From Paraburkholderia sp. HP33-1 (GTDB lineage Bacteria; Pseudomonadota; Gammaproteobacteria; Burkholderiales; Burkholderiaceae): 64,000 nt of DNA. The notes below the pieces were generated by a model. The model saw only the letters and a program-made list of their open reading frames with translations. It did not search any database and was not told where the DNA came from. The translations under genes were made by a program, and so were the position numbers. The stretch is from NCBI RefSeq assembly GCF_021390595.1, contig NZ_JAJEJR010000001.1:682001-746000 (forward strand). The letters run 5' to 3'. Shown one piece after another: positions 35,192 to 43,070 of this stretch. The stretch's first letter is position 1; each line of letters opens with the position of its first letter.

Positions 35192-36664
35192 ATGAAAATA
35201 CAACAACTCAGACAGTACCTTTCGGGGAATGCGCTTCTATTGGTGGTCACCATTACCGTGGGCGGCTACCTTGCATGGCAAACGCGCAACTTTCAACTGG
35301 ACGATTCGCTGATCTATCTGCGGTATCTGCGCAATCTGTTTGACAGAGATGGCCTGACCTACAATGTGGGCGATCGTTTCAACGGCCTGACGTCGCCGTT
35401 GTATTCCTACTTGCTGATCGTTGCCAACCTTGTGACCGGGAATTTGCAATATACGACGATCTTTTTGTCGTTCGTGTTCCTGTGCGCGGCGGCAATCACG
35501 GGAGCGCATCTGCTGGCGAGCGGGAAATACGAACAGACGCTATGTGCGCTGATCGTTGTTTCCTTCAATTATTTCTACGACACCTTTGGGATGGAGACTT
35601 CGCTGTTTCTGTTCCTCTCCGCGCTCGCGTTGGTACTCTATCGCAGGGAGCAATTTTTCGGTCTGGGTGTGGTGCTCGGCCTGCTGTTCATCACGCGCAG
35701 TGAAGGTGTGTTCCTTGGCCTGGTCGTGGTCGTCGATTACTTCATCAGGAACAGAAAACTACCTCAAGTCAAGTATGTCGTTGCGCCGGTCATTTTGCTC
35801 GCGGCCAATTTCATATTCAACTACTACTACTACGGCGCGTTTCTTCCGGCTACCGGTAATGCGAAGCTCGGACAGGGCAAATCAGGATACTGGGGCGAGG
35901 GACTGATTTTTCTCCACGTGCAGTACATGAAGGACGCTTTCTTCGGGGGGGATTTCCGGCTGCTCGCGTTCATGCTGCCGGTCGGTCTCGTCGGCGTGCT
36001 GTCGAGTCTCGGTAAAAGGATCGTGTGGCTCGTCATTTTCTATCTTGTGCTGCTCGGTTCGTTTTATGTATTTCTGCACATTCCGAATTACCACTGGTAC
36101 TACGCGCCATTCTTCTTCTTCGACTTGTTGTTCGTTGGCGTCGGCGCGTGGAAGGTGCTCAACTTCTCGTACGAGCGGTCTCGGGAGAGTTCTGTTTTCC
36201 TGACACTGTTCCTTGCGTTTTTTCTTGTCACGAGCGGCTTCGTTTACCACAGCTTTGGTCTCTCGAACATCCAGCGCGGCCCGATGGACGCATACAAGAA
36301 TATTGGTGAATGGATAAAAGCCAACACGCCGGGTAATGCGGTAGTTGCAAGCGTCGAGATCGGAACCGTGGGCTGGTACTCCGACCGGTACATCATCGAC
36401 ATTCTCGGTCTGACCAATCGCTATAACGCGGACTACATTGCTCGGAAGGATCTTTACTCCTGGCTCACGAAGTACAGCCCGGATTACATTCTCGTGCATC
36501 AGCCGCTTTGGACTTTCGAGGCAAGCGCGAATTGCCTGCTCGCGAGCCAGGCCTACGCGCCCGTGGAAGCGTTCAATTTCGCTGGTTACCGCTTGCTACG
36601 GCGCAGTGACGCCGCAGGGACGCAGCAGCAGCTTCAAACGTGTGCAAAAGGGCCGCGGACCTGA
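35192..36664 (+). CDS. Polytopic GT-C-type glycosyltransferase (candidate arabinosyltransferase)
   Basis: A 490-residue protein with roughly ten membrane helices and a soluble C-terminal part. After helix 1, residues 35-70 read FQLDDSLIYLRYLRNL and then GLTYNVGDRFNGLTSPLY; this DD motif followed by an N-x-G-(D/E)-R-x-x-G-x-TSPL(W/Y) loop is seen in polyprenyl-phosphate-sugar-dependent GT-C enzymes including the mycobacterial AftB type. The C-terminal region (NIGEWIKANTPGNAVVASVEIGTVGWYS) is the usual periplasmic domain. Start at ATG 35192 lacks a strong SD. Position after the D-arabinose carrier genes suggests it uses that donor. Confidence 0.8.
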   Translation: MKIQQLRQYLSGNALLLVVTITVGGYLAWQTRNFQLDDSLIYLRYLRNLFDRDGLTYNVGDRFNGLTSPLYSYLLIVANLVTGNLQYTTIFLSFVFLCAAAITGAHLLASGKYEQTLCALIVVSFNYFYDTFGMETSLFLFLSALALVLYRREQFFGLGVVLGLLFITRSEGVFLGLVVVVDYFIRNRKLPQVKYVVAPVILLAANFIFNYYYYGAFLPATGNAKLGQGKSGYWGEGLIFLHVQYMKDAFFGGDFRLLAFMLPVGLVGVLSSLGKRIVWLVIFYLVLLGSFYVFLHIPNYHWYYAPFFFFDLLFVGVGAWKVLNFSYERSRESSVFLTLFLAFFLVTSGFVYHSFGLSNIQRGPMDAYKNIGEWIKANTPGNAVVASVEIGTVGWYSDRYIIDILGLTNRYNADYIARKDLYSWLTKYSPDYILVHQPLWTFEASANCLLASQAYAPVEAFNFAGYRLLRRSDAAGTQQQLQTCAKGPRT

Positions 36665-36718
36665 TAAGCCCGGCAATGCTCGTGGCGAAGTCGCACCGGC
36701 CGGCTCGCGGTAATCACG

Positions 36719-36741
36719 GTCGACTCGATGTTCGAGTCGGC
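36719..36741 (+). terminator. Hairpin between the two GT-C genes
   Basis: A perfect 8-bp stem CGACTCGA (36721-36728) / TCGAGTCG (36732-36739) with a 3-base loop, about 55 bases after the stop codon. No immediate T-run follows (the first is about 20 bases later), so it is a weak terminator or an mRNA-processing/attenuation element. Confidence 0.4.
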
Positions 36742-36789
36742 TGTAGATTTCTGCTGATCTTTTTGTCTAAAAAATATTGAATTACTGGT

Positions 36790-37977
36790 ATGCGACGAGA
36801 AAAGACCTGCCTCTTCCCATTGCTCATGTTCTTATGCGCGTTGCTGCTCATGTGGTATCGGGCACCTCAGCGCATCGAGCACGGCTTTCTGTGGGCCGAA
36901 GACGCCACGATCTTTATCGCGCAAGCGCACGAACTTGGTATCCGGTCCTTCGTGCAGGCCTATTCTGGCTATTGGCATTTCGTTCCGCGTCTCGTCGCAT
37001 GGCTGCAGATGAAAACGACGCCAATCGACGAGGCCCCGTATTTTTTCATGTGGGCGTGTGCGTTGATCACGGCCGGGTCGAGCGCCTACATGGCCTACGC
37101 GTTTCGAATCTTCTCGCGTCCCATCGCCGCACTTCTCGCCCTCGCACCTCTGCTGGTCCCGCAGACGGGCGAGACCCTGCTGAATGTTACGAACATTCAA
37201 TGGATACTATTTCCGACGCTCATCGTTCTGCTGTGGGAAAACCTGTTCAATCCGCCGAAATCCTGGTATAGCGTCCGGGCGTTCGCGGCTGCCGTCATTG
37301 CGTTGACAGGCCCCTTTGGCATCATCACGTTCGGCCCGACCGTGCTGGCTTGTATCTACGCGTCGCGTCGCGGGAAGTTTTCGCATCGTCAGACTGGATT
37401 TCTGGTCGCTTACACCGCGGGCGTGGCGGGGCAGGTTTATGCGGTTGCAACGAACGCCTCGCCGCCGCTCGATTTTGGCCCGGCGCCGTATGTGTGGCGT
37501 TATGGCACCCGGATGATCCGCGAGTTGTTTTGCAGTCTCCTGCCGTCGCCGGATAGCGTTCCGCTCATCGCCGGCTTGATCCTGGCGATAGTGTTGGTGT
37601 TCGTCGTGGCGAGATCGCGAGCGGTTTTCGCCTGTCTGCTGCTTGCGGCGATGGCTGGCATTATCTGGTTGCTTGGCGCCGCGCGATCGAATCCATACTC
37701 GCTACATATGGAGTGGTACGGCTTCGGCGCCCGGTATATCTATCCCGCCTTGCTGTTCTTTTTCTGGGCCGCGCTACTGTCGATCGCGACCCCGACTTCG
37801 AAGCCGTCGCGCGTGTTGGCAGGTGGATTCGTCGTCGTCATCCTGCTGGCTAGCGCCACGCGATTTCCCGCGTCGGAATGGCCAATGTGGAGCATTACGC
37901 CGAACGACAGAGGGCATACGCTAAACGTCGCGCCGAACTGGGCGGTCCAAATTCCTGAAAGCCCGCCCAGCCATTAG
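36790..37977 (+). CDS. Polytopic membrane protein, probable GT-C glycosyltransferase
   Basis: A 395-residue protein with about nine or ten membrane helices. The first extracellular loop has FLWAEDATIFIAQAHELG (residues about 37-54), an ED pair just after helix 1 in the position of the catalytic acid of GT-C enzymes, then YSGYWHFVPRLVAWL. It has no clear relation to the 490-residue GT-C beside it other than topology. It lies 125 bases downstream and on the same strand, with the next gene convergent. It may be a second arabinosyltransferase; identity uncertain. Confidence 0.65.
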   Translation: MRREKTCLFPLLMFLCALLLMWYRAPQRIEHGFLWAEDATIFIAQAHELGIRSFVQAYSGYWHFVPRLVAWLQMKTTPIDEAPYFFMWACALITAGSSAYMAYAFRIFSRPIAALLALAPLLVPQTGETLLNVTNIQWILFPTLIVLLWENLFNPPKSWYSVRAFAAAVIALTGPFGIITFGPTVLACIYASRRGKFSHRQTGFLVAYTAGVAGQVYAVATNASPPLDFGPAPYVWRYGTRMIRELFCSLLPSPDSVPLIAGLILAIVLVFVVARSRAVFACLLLAAMAGIIWLLGAARSNPYSLHMEWYGFGARYIYPALLFFFWAALLSIATPTSKPSRVLAGGFVVVILLASATRFPASEWPMWSITPNDRGHTLNVAPNWAVQIPESPPSH

Positions 37978-38006
37978 GTCTTCGCGCGTTTCAACCGTCG
38001 CGATCG

Positions 38007-39170
38007 TTACCTCGTTTCGATGGCAACCGGAGCAGGGGCGGTCTGAGCCTCGGGAGCCGGGCGCAACGCCCGCCCCTCTCGCCACCCATACCGCAGGTAA
38101 TGCTCACCCGCATTCAGTCCCGCCGCCGCCACGTCCGTATTGGCGTCGAGATATTCCTGTTCATTGAAATCCGGCGGCAATTCGACCGCTTCGTCCGCGT
38201 CCAGTTCGCTGGGTTGCCCGCTCACGCGCGGCGTGCTCTTACCGGCGTCCGGTCCGGAGCATAGCTCCTCGAGCTTGCGGTGCGTGCGCCAGAACGGCAC
38301 GGCCGGCGTTGCGTCGCTGCTGGCCTGCCGCTCCATTCGCCGCCAGCTGTCGGCAATATATTCGCGATCGCGCGAGCGCCTCATCACTACAGAAAACTCG
38401 ATATCGTTGTGCAGCGTGTCGTTGAATTCTTCACACGCGAAATCGATCATCTCCATTTCGCATAGGTCGGCCATCAGTTTCGCAAACGAGCGCGGTGTGA
38501 AAACCCAGCAGTGAACGTCGTGATAGGTGCCGTTTATGAATCCGTCCCGTGCGACATGCAGCGCGCCCTGCCATGTATGGAGCCGCTTGACCGACTGCGG
38601 GTCGATCCGCTTTTGCCATGCTTCCTGCGTCGAGATGTGGGCGGCGGACAGGCAGTGATCCAGCAGCGAGTAGGTCTGCGGTATCCGGGCCCGGGCAATA
38701 TAGCTGGCCAATACTTCGGGCAGCCGGCTTTCGCGGCGTAAATAATCGAAGGTGTAGCGCCGGTCGGGCACGGCGAGCCGTACTTCGCCGGTCCGCTTGA
38801 GGACCGTGGCCAGTTCTCTTAGCCACGTCACGAGGTCGGGAACATGCTCAACGACATGAGACGCCACCACGTAGTCGACATAGCGGCCCTTGATCGCTTC
38901 GTGCAGCGTATTGCGCCCCCACACCGCGTCGACATCGACGATCTCATTGACGTCGAGACTAGGATCGTCCTTGTACTTCTCACGCAGGTGCGGCGTGTCC
39001 GTATGGTCGACGTAAATGATCTCGCCGCCATCGCTGCGTCGCACGAGAGGCCAGCACAGCGGGCCGATTTCTACACCGACGCTGTCCTTGACGTTCAGTC
39101 CTTTCAGCAGACGGCAACGCCGCTTATCTCGAAACTCACTGATGCTCGGAGCACTGTCTTCCTTCGCCAT
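38007..39170 (-). CDS. Class I SAM methyltransferase with C-terminal YLxxNxDV motif
   Basis: A 387-residue protein. The start at 39170 has GAGGAGG four bases upstream. Residues 28-60 (GLNVKDSVGVEIGPLCWPLVRR) hold a SAM-binding loop; YVDHTDTPHLREKY is the strand 2 acidic end and YVVASHVVEHVPDLVTWL the post-II motif of glycan methyltransferases. Near the C-terminus, after a 40-residue acidic linker, comes FNEQEYLDANTDVAAAG then HYLRYGWREGR, a short module I recall recurring at the ends of surface-polysaccharide enzymes in Burkholderia relatives. Transcribed opposite to the arabinose genes, with which it converges. Confidence 0.8.
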   Translation of the reverse strand: MAKEDSAPSISEFRDKRRCRLLKGLNVKDSVGVEIGPLCWPLVRRSDGGEIIYVDHTDTPHLREKYKDDPSLDVNEIVDVDAVWGRNTLHEAIKGRYVDYVVASHVVEHVPDLVTWLRELATVLKRTGEVRLAVPDRRYTFDYLRRESRLPEVLASYIARARIPQTYSLLDHCLSAAHISTQEAWQKRIDPQSVKRLHTWQGALHVARDGFINGTYHDVHCWVFTPRSFAKLMADLCEMEMIDFACEEFNDTLHNDIEFSVVMRRSRDREYIADSWRRMERQASSDATPAVPFWRTHRKLEELCSGPDAGKSTPRVSGQPSELDADEAVELPPDFNEQEYLDANTDVAAAGLNAGEHYLRYGWREGRALRPAPEAQTAPAPVAIETR

Positions 39171-39247
39171 GTTGCCTCCTCGTGTTGGATGGCACAGCTT
39201 CCAGTTATGACCAATGTTCACCGCATTGCGCGAGACCGCTTACACCA

Positions 39248-39409
39248 TCAGGTATGCATCGGCACCTTGATGGAGTCCGAACTTTTACCGCTGGCCAGAC
39301 GGAAGGCCTCATCAACGTCGTCGAGGCTCAGGTCGTGCGTGATCATCGCGAGCAGCGCATTACCCTTGCGCGCCAGCAGATCGATCGCGAGCGCGTTCGT
39401 CGAACTCAT
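39248..39409 (-). pseudogene. C-terminal remnant of a zinc-type alcohol dehydrogenase (53 codons)
   Basis: A small frame MSSTNALAIDLLARKG...THDLSLDDVDEAFRLASGK. The ITHxLxLDDVDEAFRL segment is the recognisable end of medium-chain zinc dehydrogenases (where residues near the C-terminus read ITH.(F/L)PLDD..EAF), but everything before it is missing. A well-placed GAGGAGATTCGTAG precedes the ATG, so the fragment might still be translated. It lies between two methyltransferase genes on the same strand and may mark a deletion event. Confidence 0.6.
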
Positions 39410-39452
39410 CTACGAATCTCCTCGAAACATGAAAAGGTCTGGCCGGGGGCGC

Positions 39453-40409
39453 CTAGCGTTTCTTGCGGATCCAGAAGCTCGCGCCGGGGTTGCGCATGAA
39501 GAGCGGCATCCGCGCGTTCATCAGGTCGGCGTGGAAGTGGCCCATGAACGTATTCATCAGGACAACTTCGAAAGCGCTGTTGTACTGAAGGAAGGCGCGC
39601 AACAGATAGGCTTCGTTCCACGCGCGGCCTTCATAGATCCACTGCGGCGGGTATTCAAGCGGCAGGAACACGTCGTGAAAGTGCACGTGCACGCCCGGTG
39701 CGAGGATCGGCAGTATTTCGAAGACGATGCGGTTGACGTCGCTGCCGATCTTGCTCACGTGCGACGAGTCGACGAACAGGATGTCGTTCGCTTCGAGCTC
39801 CGCGAAGACCGACAGGTCGACGTCCTGGGCGAGCGACTTCACGATCTTCGAGGTGACCTTGTCCTTCTCGGTCAGCAACGACAGCAGGCGTTCGTTGTTC
39901 GGCTCGACGAAGGTGCACCGGATCCGTCCGTCGAAGAACAGGTCGTTGGTGTCGAGCGAAACGGCGGACGAGAAGCCCGAGCCGATCTCGACGATGCGGC
40001 GCGGCCGCAGGTGGCGAATCATGCAGTACAGCGACGTCGCGTCGCCATACGAGAACATTACATTTTCGAAGTAGAAGCGCAGGCCGTCTTTCTTGTGCGG
40101 CTCGAACGGCATCTCGCCGTAGTACTTGTCCGCGAACTCACCGACGAGCCGCACCTGCGCCTCTTCGTTGAACTCGATGCCGGGCAGCGTGCGCGAGATG
40201 TTGCCGAACAGGCGTGCTTCGTCCTGCTTGATGTCGGAGATCGATGGGATCGGCGAATAGTAGTGGCCAGGGGGCACGTCGCCGAGATTCGAAAAGTGCG
40301 GAATGTTGACCTGAAGCGCGTCGCGATACTTGTCCCGTTCAGCGATCAGTTCTGCAATCGCGGGATGCTGCGCGGCAAGTGAATCCAGAAGTTCGGGCGA
40401 TGCCGACAT
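39453..40409 (-). CDS. Class I SAM-dependent methyltransferase (Methyltransf_24-like)
   Basis: A 318-residue protein. The central part reads RRIVEIGSGFSSAVSLDT (SAM loop, about residue 137), CTFVEPNNERLLSLL, DILFVDSSHVSKIGSDVNRIVFEILP and GVHVHFHDVFLPLEYP; the DSSH...HFHD arrangement with metal-ligand-like residues is typical of Methyltransf_24 enzymes in glycan clusters. The N-terminal 120 residues are a helical acceptor-side extension. Acceptor unknown; likely sugar O-methylation. Confidence 0.82.
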   Translation of the reverse strand: MSASPELLDSLAAQHPAIAELIAERDKYRDALQVNIPHFSNLGDVPPGHYYSPIPSISDIKQDEARLFGNISRTLPGIEFNEEAQVRLVGEFADKYYGEMPFEPHKKDGLRFYFENVMFSYGDATSLYCMIRHLRPRRIVEIGSGFSSAVSLDTNDLFFDGRIRCTFVEPNNERLLSLLTEKDKVTSKIVKSLAQDVDLSVFAELEANDILFVDSSHVSKIGSDVNRIVFEILPILAPGVHVHFHDVFLPLEYPPQWIYEGRAWNEAYLLRAFLQYNSAFEVVLMNTFMGHFHADLMNARMPLFMRNPGASFWIRKKR

Positions 40410-40919
40410 CTTGTCCCTCCTGCTTGAAGGAATAGGCGGAAGCCACCACTGAAGAGCGCACCGACTACGGCATGCTGACTGGCGCTTCGTTATCCCCGCG
40501 TGGCCAGTCTATCGCACCGCCAGTATTCTGCACGCCGAATGTCTCCTGATGTTCCGACATGAGTCAGCATTTACCGTTACTTACAAAATATTCGTCGTAG
40601 CAATCGATACAGCCGCGAGCCCGATGGCGAGCGCTCGTTCCGCTTTCCGCGGATCGCGCGCTCACGCTGCGATTGCGCGAGAGAAAGGGCGGGGACGGCC
40701 ACCGCTTCCGTCAGCTACATAAAGTTACAAAAGCCCAGAGCGGCGTGCTTGCCGCGTTGCCGGAGCGGTCGATTGCGTTACGATTTGGCGTAAAATCAAG
40801 CCCCTGTCGATAACGGTCCGTGCCTGTTTTGCAAGTGGCGCGGACGCATGCGTTCCGCACCGTCCGGCGGACGGCAGCGACGCCCACGATAAGGGACGAT
40901 TCGGGACGGAACTCGCAAT
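40410..40919. other. Intergenic region between divergent units
   Basis: About 510 bases between the minus-strand methyltransferases and the broken plus-strand glycosyltransferase. It should contain promoters for both. AAAATATTC near 40585 and the GTTACAAAAG near 40726 are AT-rich spots, but no clear box pair is visible and no gene is supported. Confidence 0.4.
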
Positions 40920-41173
40920 ATGCATTTCAAGATTCTCGTGACCACTCACAGTACTGCGTTCATGACGAGCGGTGGTGGTGAGTCGGAACTCGTGCAAGTC
41001 GCCGAACTTCTCGACGAGTCGGGCGTACAGGCCGACATCTACGGCATTCGCAGCCTGCCGCTACGCTTTTACGACGCGGTGATGCACTTCTTCGTTCATG
41101 CGGACGGCGAAGCGATCATTCGCGAAACGGTGAATCAAGGCAAGAAGCTGTTCCTGTGGCCGAACGTCTGGTG

Positions 41174-41304
41174 GAGCAGATCCCTGAGGTGGACGTCGGC
41201 GTGAGCCACCTGCATCGCTTCGACGTCGTGCTGTTCAACAAGCACGTGTCGAATCTGTCGCTGAAGATCATGCGGATGACGAACGAACTCGGTCTTCATC
41301 ATTC
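41174..41304 (+). pseudogene. Short foreign coding fragment next to the IS remnant
   Basis: Within the interruption, a frame reads VEQIPEVDVGVSHLHRF then DVVLFNKHVSNLSLKIMRM. It is not part of the interrupted gene's frame or of the transposase. The DVVLFNKHVS...LAK-like pattern resembles the early part of some other glycosyltransferases (F/YDVVxFxKxxxxxxxxxA). It seems to have been dragged in with the insertion element by rearrangement. Confidence 0.4.
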
Positions 41305-41714
41305 CATTACACACAAGTCGATCTGAGTGAGTTGTAGACTTCCGCGCTTTGCCGTTGACTCCTGCTTTTTGCATGACGAGCGAATGGCGCAAGCGACGCA
41401 GAGCTGGGCGGCGATGGAATTCAGGAGTATCGATCTGGGCGACAAGCGTCTGAACCGGCGGGCAGTCCTGTTGGCCGAGCAACTGTCGGGAAGTCCGTTG
41501 GCAAGTATCCCTGAAGCGTGCGGCGGCTGGGCCGAGACGGCGGCGGCTTACCGGTTTCTGGCGCAGGACAGGCTGGAATGGTCCGGCATCATGGAGCCAC
41601 ATTGGCGGTGTTCGGCCGGGCGGATGTGGGCGCGCGAATTGAAGGATGCCGACGATGTGCGCGGTGGCATCAGGTTTGCGCGCCGGGTCGGACATGAATG
41701 ACTTATGTGTAATG
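41305..41714 (+). mobile_element. IS4/Tn5-type element, internally deleted, 410 bp with both ends
   Basis: Terminal inverted repeats CATTACACACAAGTC (41305-41319) and, reversed, CATTACACATAAGTC (41700-41714) match in 14 of 15 bases. The frame from ATG 41384 to 41701 (105 residues) begins as a Tn5-like transposase DNA-binding domain: WAAMEFRSIDLGDKRLNRR, LSGSPLASIPEACGGW and ETAAAYRFLAQ, then IMEPHW, after which the catalytic DDE core is missing. No flanking target duplication was found. The first 281 bases are nearly identical to 48128-48408. Confidence 0.75.
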
Positions 41715-42007
41715 AGGTGGGCTGAGCCCCATTCCCGAGAGCGAAGTTGAACGCATTCAGGGAATCACACGTATTGCGCACAAGCTGCTCTTCAAATCGC
41801 AAACCGAGTTCGAGAATTTCACGCAGTACACTCAGGTGCCGGCGGAGCAGTCTGCAGGAAGTGCATCCCGGCTGGTTCCCCGACAGCAAGCACCGCCCGC
41901 TAGAACGGTGCGTGATAGAGTCTGTAGTCTGCAATTTGATAAAAATCTGTACGTGCTGGTCTCTATTTCAACGCGCCAAAATCGCCTTTTTACGACTGTG
42001 AGTTAAT

Positions 42008-42847
42008 ATGATCATTGGTGCAACACGGGTTATTGCGCTGTTCCTTGTATACGGCCGCACTTATGCTGACGAGGGAATCTCGCACATCCGCAAGATGGTC
42101 GAGCGAATGCTGCCCAACGCAAAGTTACAAATTATCATCATCGACAACAAGATCGATCAACCTTTCGAGAATATGGACCGTCCCATCTGGGAGGTCGCCG
42201 GTGACAACACGCTTGGGGAGTTCACCGGCTGGGATCACGGCTATCAGTTTGCGAAGCGAGTGCTCGATCTGAACGCCGATGATCTCATCCTGTTTGCCAA
42301 CGACACTTTTTTCCGTCGGAACTATCGTGACGGTGGTGTCAGCTACATGGACTTCTTTGACCGTTCAATCGTTGAAGGTCACGATCTGACGAAGGAATGC
42401 ATTGGCTATCTCGACGATTTTCCACGCAGTGTGGAATTGATGGGCATTCGCTATACGAGCTGGATCAGAAGTAACGTATTCTTTTTGCCATACAACGTTT
42501 GCGAAAATCTCGGGAAATTGACCTTTCCGTTGCCCGAAGAGGAAATTTTTGCATCGGATTATCGTACATTTTGGGGGGGCACAGGAAAAATCTCGGATAA
42601 CTGGAAGGCCTATATCAGTAGCTGGCTCTTTGGTTACTCAGATTCGAAATTTCCGGAGTATCAGCTTCACTGGCATAGCGCAAGGAAGCCTGACGCCGAA
42701 AATTTCGCATTTTTCAAACGAAAAGCCCGCGCGATTCTGTCGGAGCATTATCTGACCGCGCGCCTACACGCCGCCGGCATTCCAATCATCGATACCAATC
42801 TGTTTCCACGCTTATCGGATCGCCACACAGCGCCTTACTACAACTAA
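42008..42847 (+). CDS. Glycosyltransferase-like protein of polysaccharide locus
   Basis: A 279-residue soluble protein. The opening VIALFLVYGRTYADEGISHIRKMVERM, then LQIIIIDNKID and GDNTLGEFTGWDHGYQFAKR, then DDLILFANDTFFRRNY, is arranged as in GT-A enzymes: a Rossmann-like start, a nucleotide-binding loop and an acidic motif (FANDTFF in place of DXD). EEEIFASDYRTFWGG may contain a further catalytic acid. AT-rich relative to the housekeeping genes. It begins 2 bases after the stop of the broken transferase. Donor and acceptor unknown. Confidence 0.6.
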   Translation: MIIGATRVIALFLVYGRTYADEGISHIRKMVERMLPNAKLQIIIIDNKIDQPFENMDRPIWEVAGDNTLGEFTGWDHGYQFAKRVLDLNADDLILFANDTFFRRNYRDGGVSYMDFFDRSIVEGHDLTKECIGYLDDFPRSVELMGIRYTSWIRSNVFFLPYNVCENLGKLTFPLPEEEIFASDYRTFWGGTGKISDNWKAYISSWLFGYSDSKFPEYQLHWHSARKPDAENFAFFKRKARAILSEHYLTARLHAAGIPIIDTNLFPRLSDRHTAPYYN

Positions 42848-43070
42848 TGCAGGCACGTCTGGAGCCTGTAGCAACATGAGCAGCGGATTGGGGCCTACGC
42901 GGTGACCCGCCTCCTGCTCGGGAAGCCACCCGTCTAGTCATGTGGCCGGCATGACTGGCGGATCCTGTATAGTGCTTCCCAACCGCGCGGTACAACTGCA
43001 TGGCCACGCCCCGGGCGTTACGGCGCAAACAGCTCAACCTGATTCACGGCATTCGAGCAAGTACACACGT

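Larger units (their letters stand above)
40920..42006 (+). pseudogene. Glycosyltransferase pseudogene, interrupted by an IS remnant and truncated
   Basis: Codons 1-85 from ATG 40920 (TTHSTAFMTSGGGESELV ... LFLWPNVWW) parallel the intact gene at 43071. The frame breaks right after the two Trp codons (41169-41174). At 41716 the homology resumes in GGLSPIPESEVER and IAHKLLFKSQTEFENFTQY, matching DKIIFKSQSEIENIRQY of the paralogue, and again at 41938 (DKNLYVLVSISTRQNR versus DKYVLWVGVLNRTKNQ), ending at a stop at 42004-42006. The section between (about 41835-41935) is poorly conserved and probably frameshifted. The C-terminal donor domain (about 150 residues) is absent, so the gene is dead. Confidence 0.8.
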
